Notes under the pieces: generated by a model | What the model was told of the DNA's origin: nothing | The model's input: only the letters and a program-made list of their open reading frames with translations | Database searches by the model: none | Shown: piece after piece, positions 5,667-5,690 of the stretch | How the letters are laid out: every line of letters starts with the position of its first letter | Numbering within the stretch: the stretch's first letter is position 1 | Position numbers and translations under genes: made by a program | DNA from: an uncultured bacterium | Lineage (GTDB): Bacteria; Cyanobacteriota; Vampirovibrionia; Gastranaerophilales; Gastranaerophilaceae | Assembly: GCA_900554095.1 (NCBI GenBank) | Contig: USGC01000118.1 | Span: 1-5,690, forward strand | DNA length: 5,690 bases | Direction of reading: 5' to 3'

Positions 5667-5690
5667 AAAAAGCCGGCTTATTGCTAAGCC
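5665..5690. terminator. Terminator-like hairpin cut by the right window edge
   Basis: GGCTTA (5675-5680) pairs with TAAGCC (5685-5690) around a TTGC loop. The left arm probably continues through AGCC (5671-5674) into sequence outside the window. Seven A (5665-5671) precede it, which would be a T run on the minus strand. It starts at the stop codon of the helicase-like frame and could serve that frame or a minus-strand gene beyond the edge. Confidence 0.55.

Overview
The window looks like an AT-rich, Gram-negative-type (lipid A making) bacterial chromosome segment, probably from an uncultured gut-type lineage. A Gastranaerophilales/Melainabacteria-like organism is my best guess, from the divergent LpxC, the inserted loop in LpxD and the free-standing heptose adenylyltransferase; Elusimicrobia or Negativicutes are alternatives. 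This assignment is impression, not proof. All intact genes lie on the minus strand, so the biological reading order runs from right to left.

Right edge (5298-5690): this part does not match the rest. There is a DnaB-helicase-like coding fragment on the plus strand without start or Walker A motif, flanked by two terminator-like hairpins and with a different arginine codon choice. A possible 3' end of a minus-strand gene (…DGWQIKDDYPAKY) lies just before asd. Transferred DNA, a decayed mobile element or an assembly chimera could explain this.

Centre (3700-5225): asd (aspartate-semialdehyde dehydrogenase, lysine/diaminopimelate/threonine/methionine pathway) ends at a strong terminator. Next comes an isolated two-gene cassette of tiny unrecognised proteins (84 and 42 aa), closed by a second perfect terminator hairpin.

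Left (1-3629): a tightly packed envelope operon, rfaE2/hldC -> lpxD -> lpxC -> fabZ -> a secreted protein cut by the left edge. Junctions are 11 bp, a 17-bp overlap, 13 bp and 35 bp. LpxC and LpxD are the deacetylation and N-acylation steps of lipid A synthesis. FabZ makes the beta-hydroxyacyl-ACP pathway flow that competes for the same hydroxyacyl pool. RfaE2 activates heptose for the LPS inner core. The final gene encodes an exported helical-repeat-like protein of unknown function, placed where lpxA is often found.
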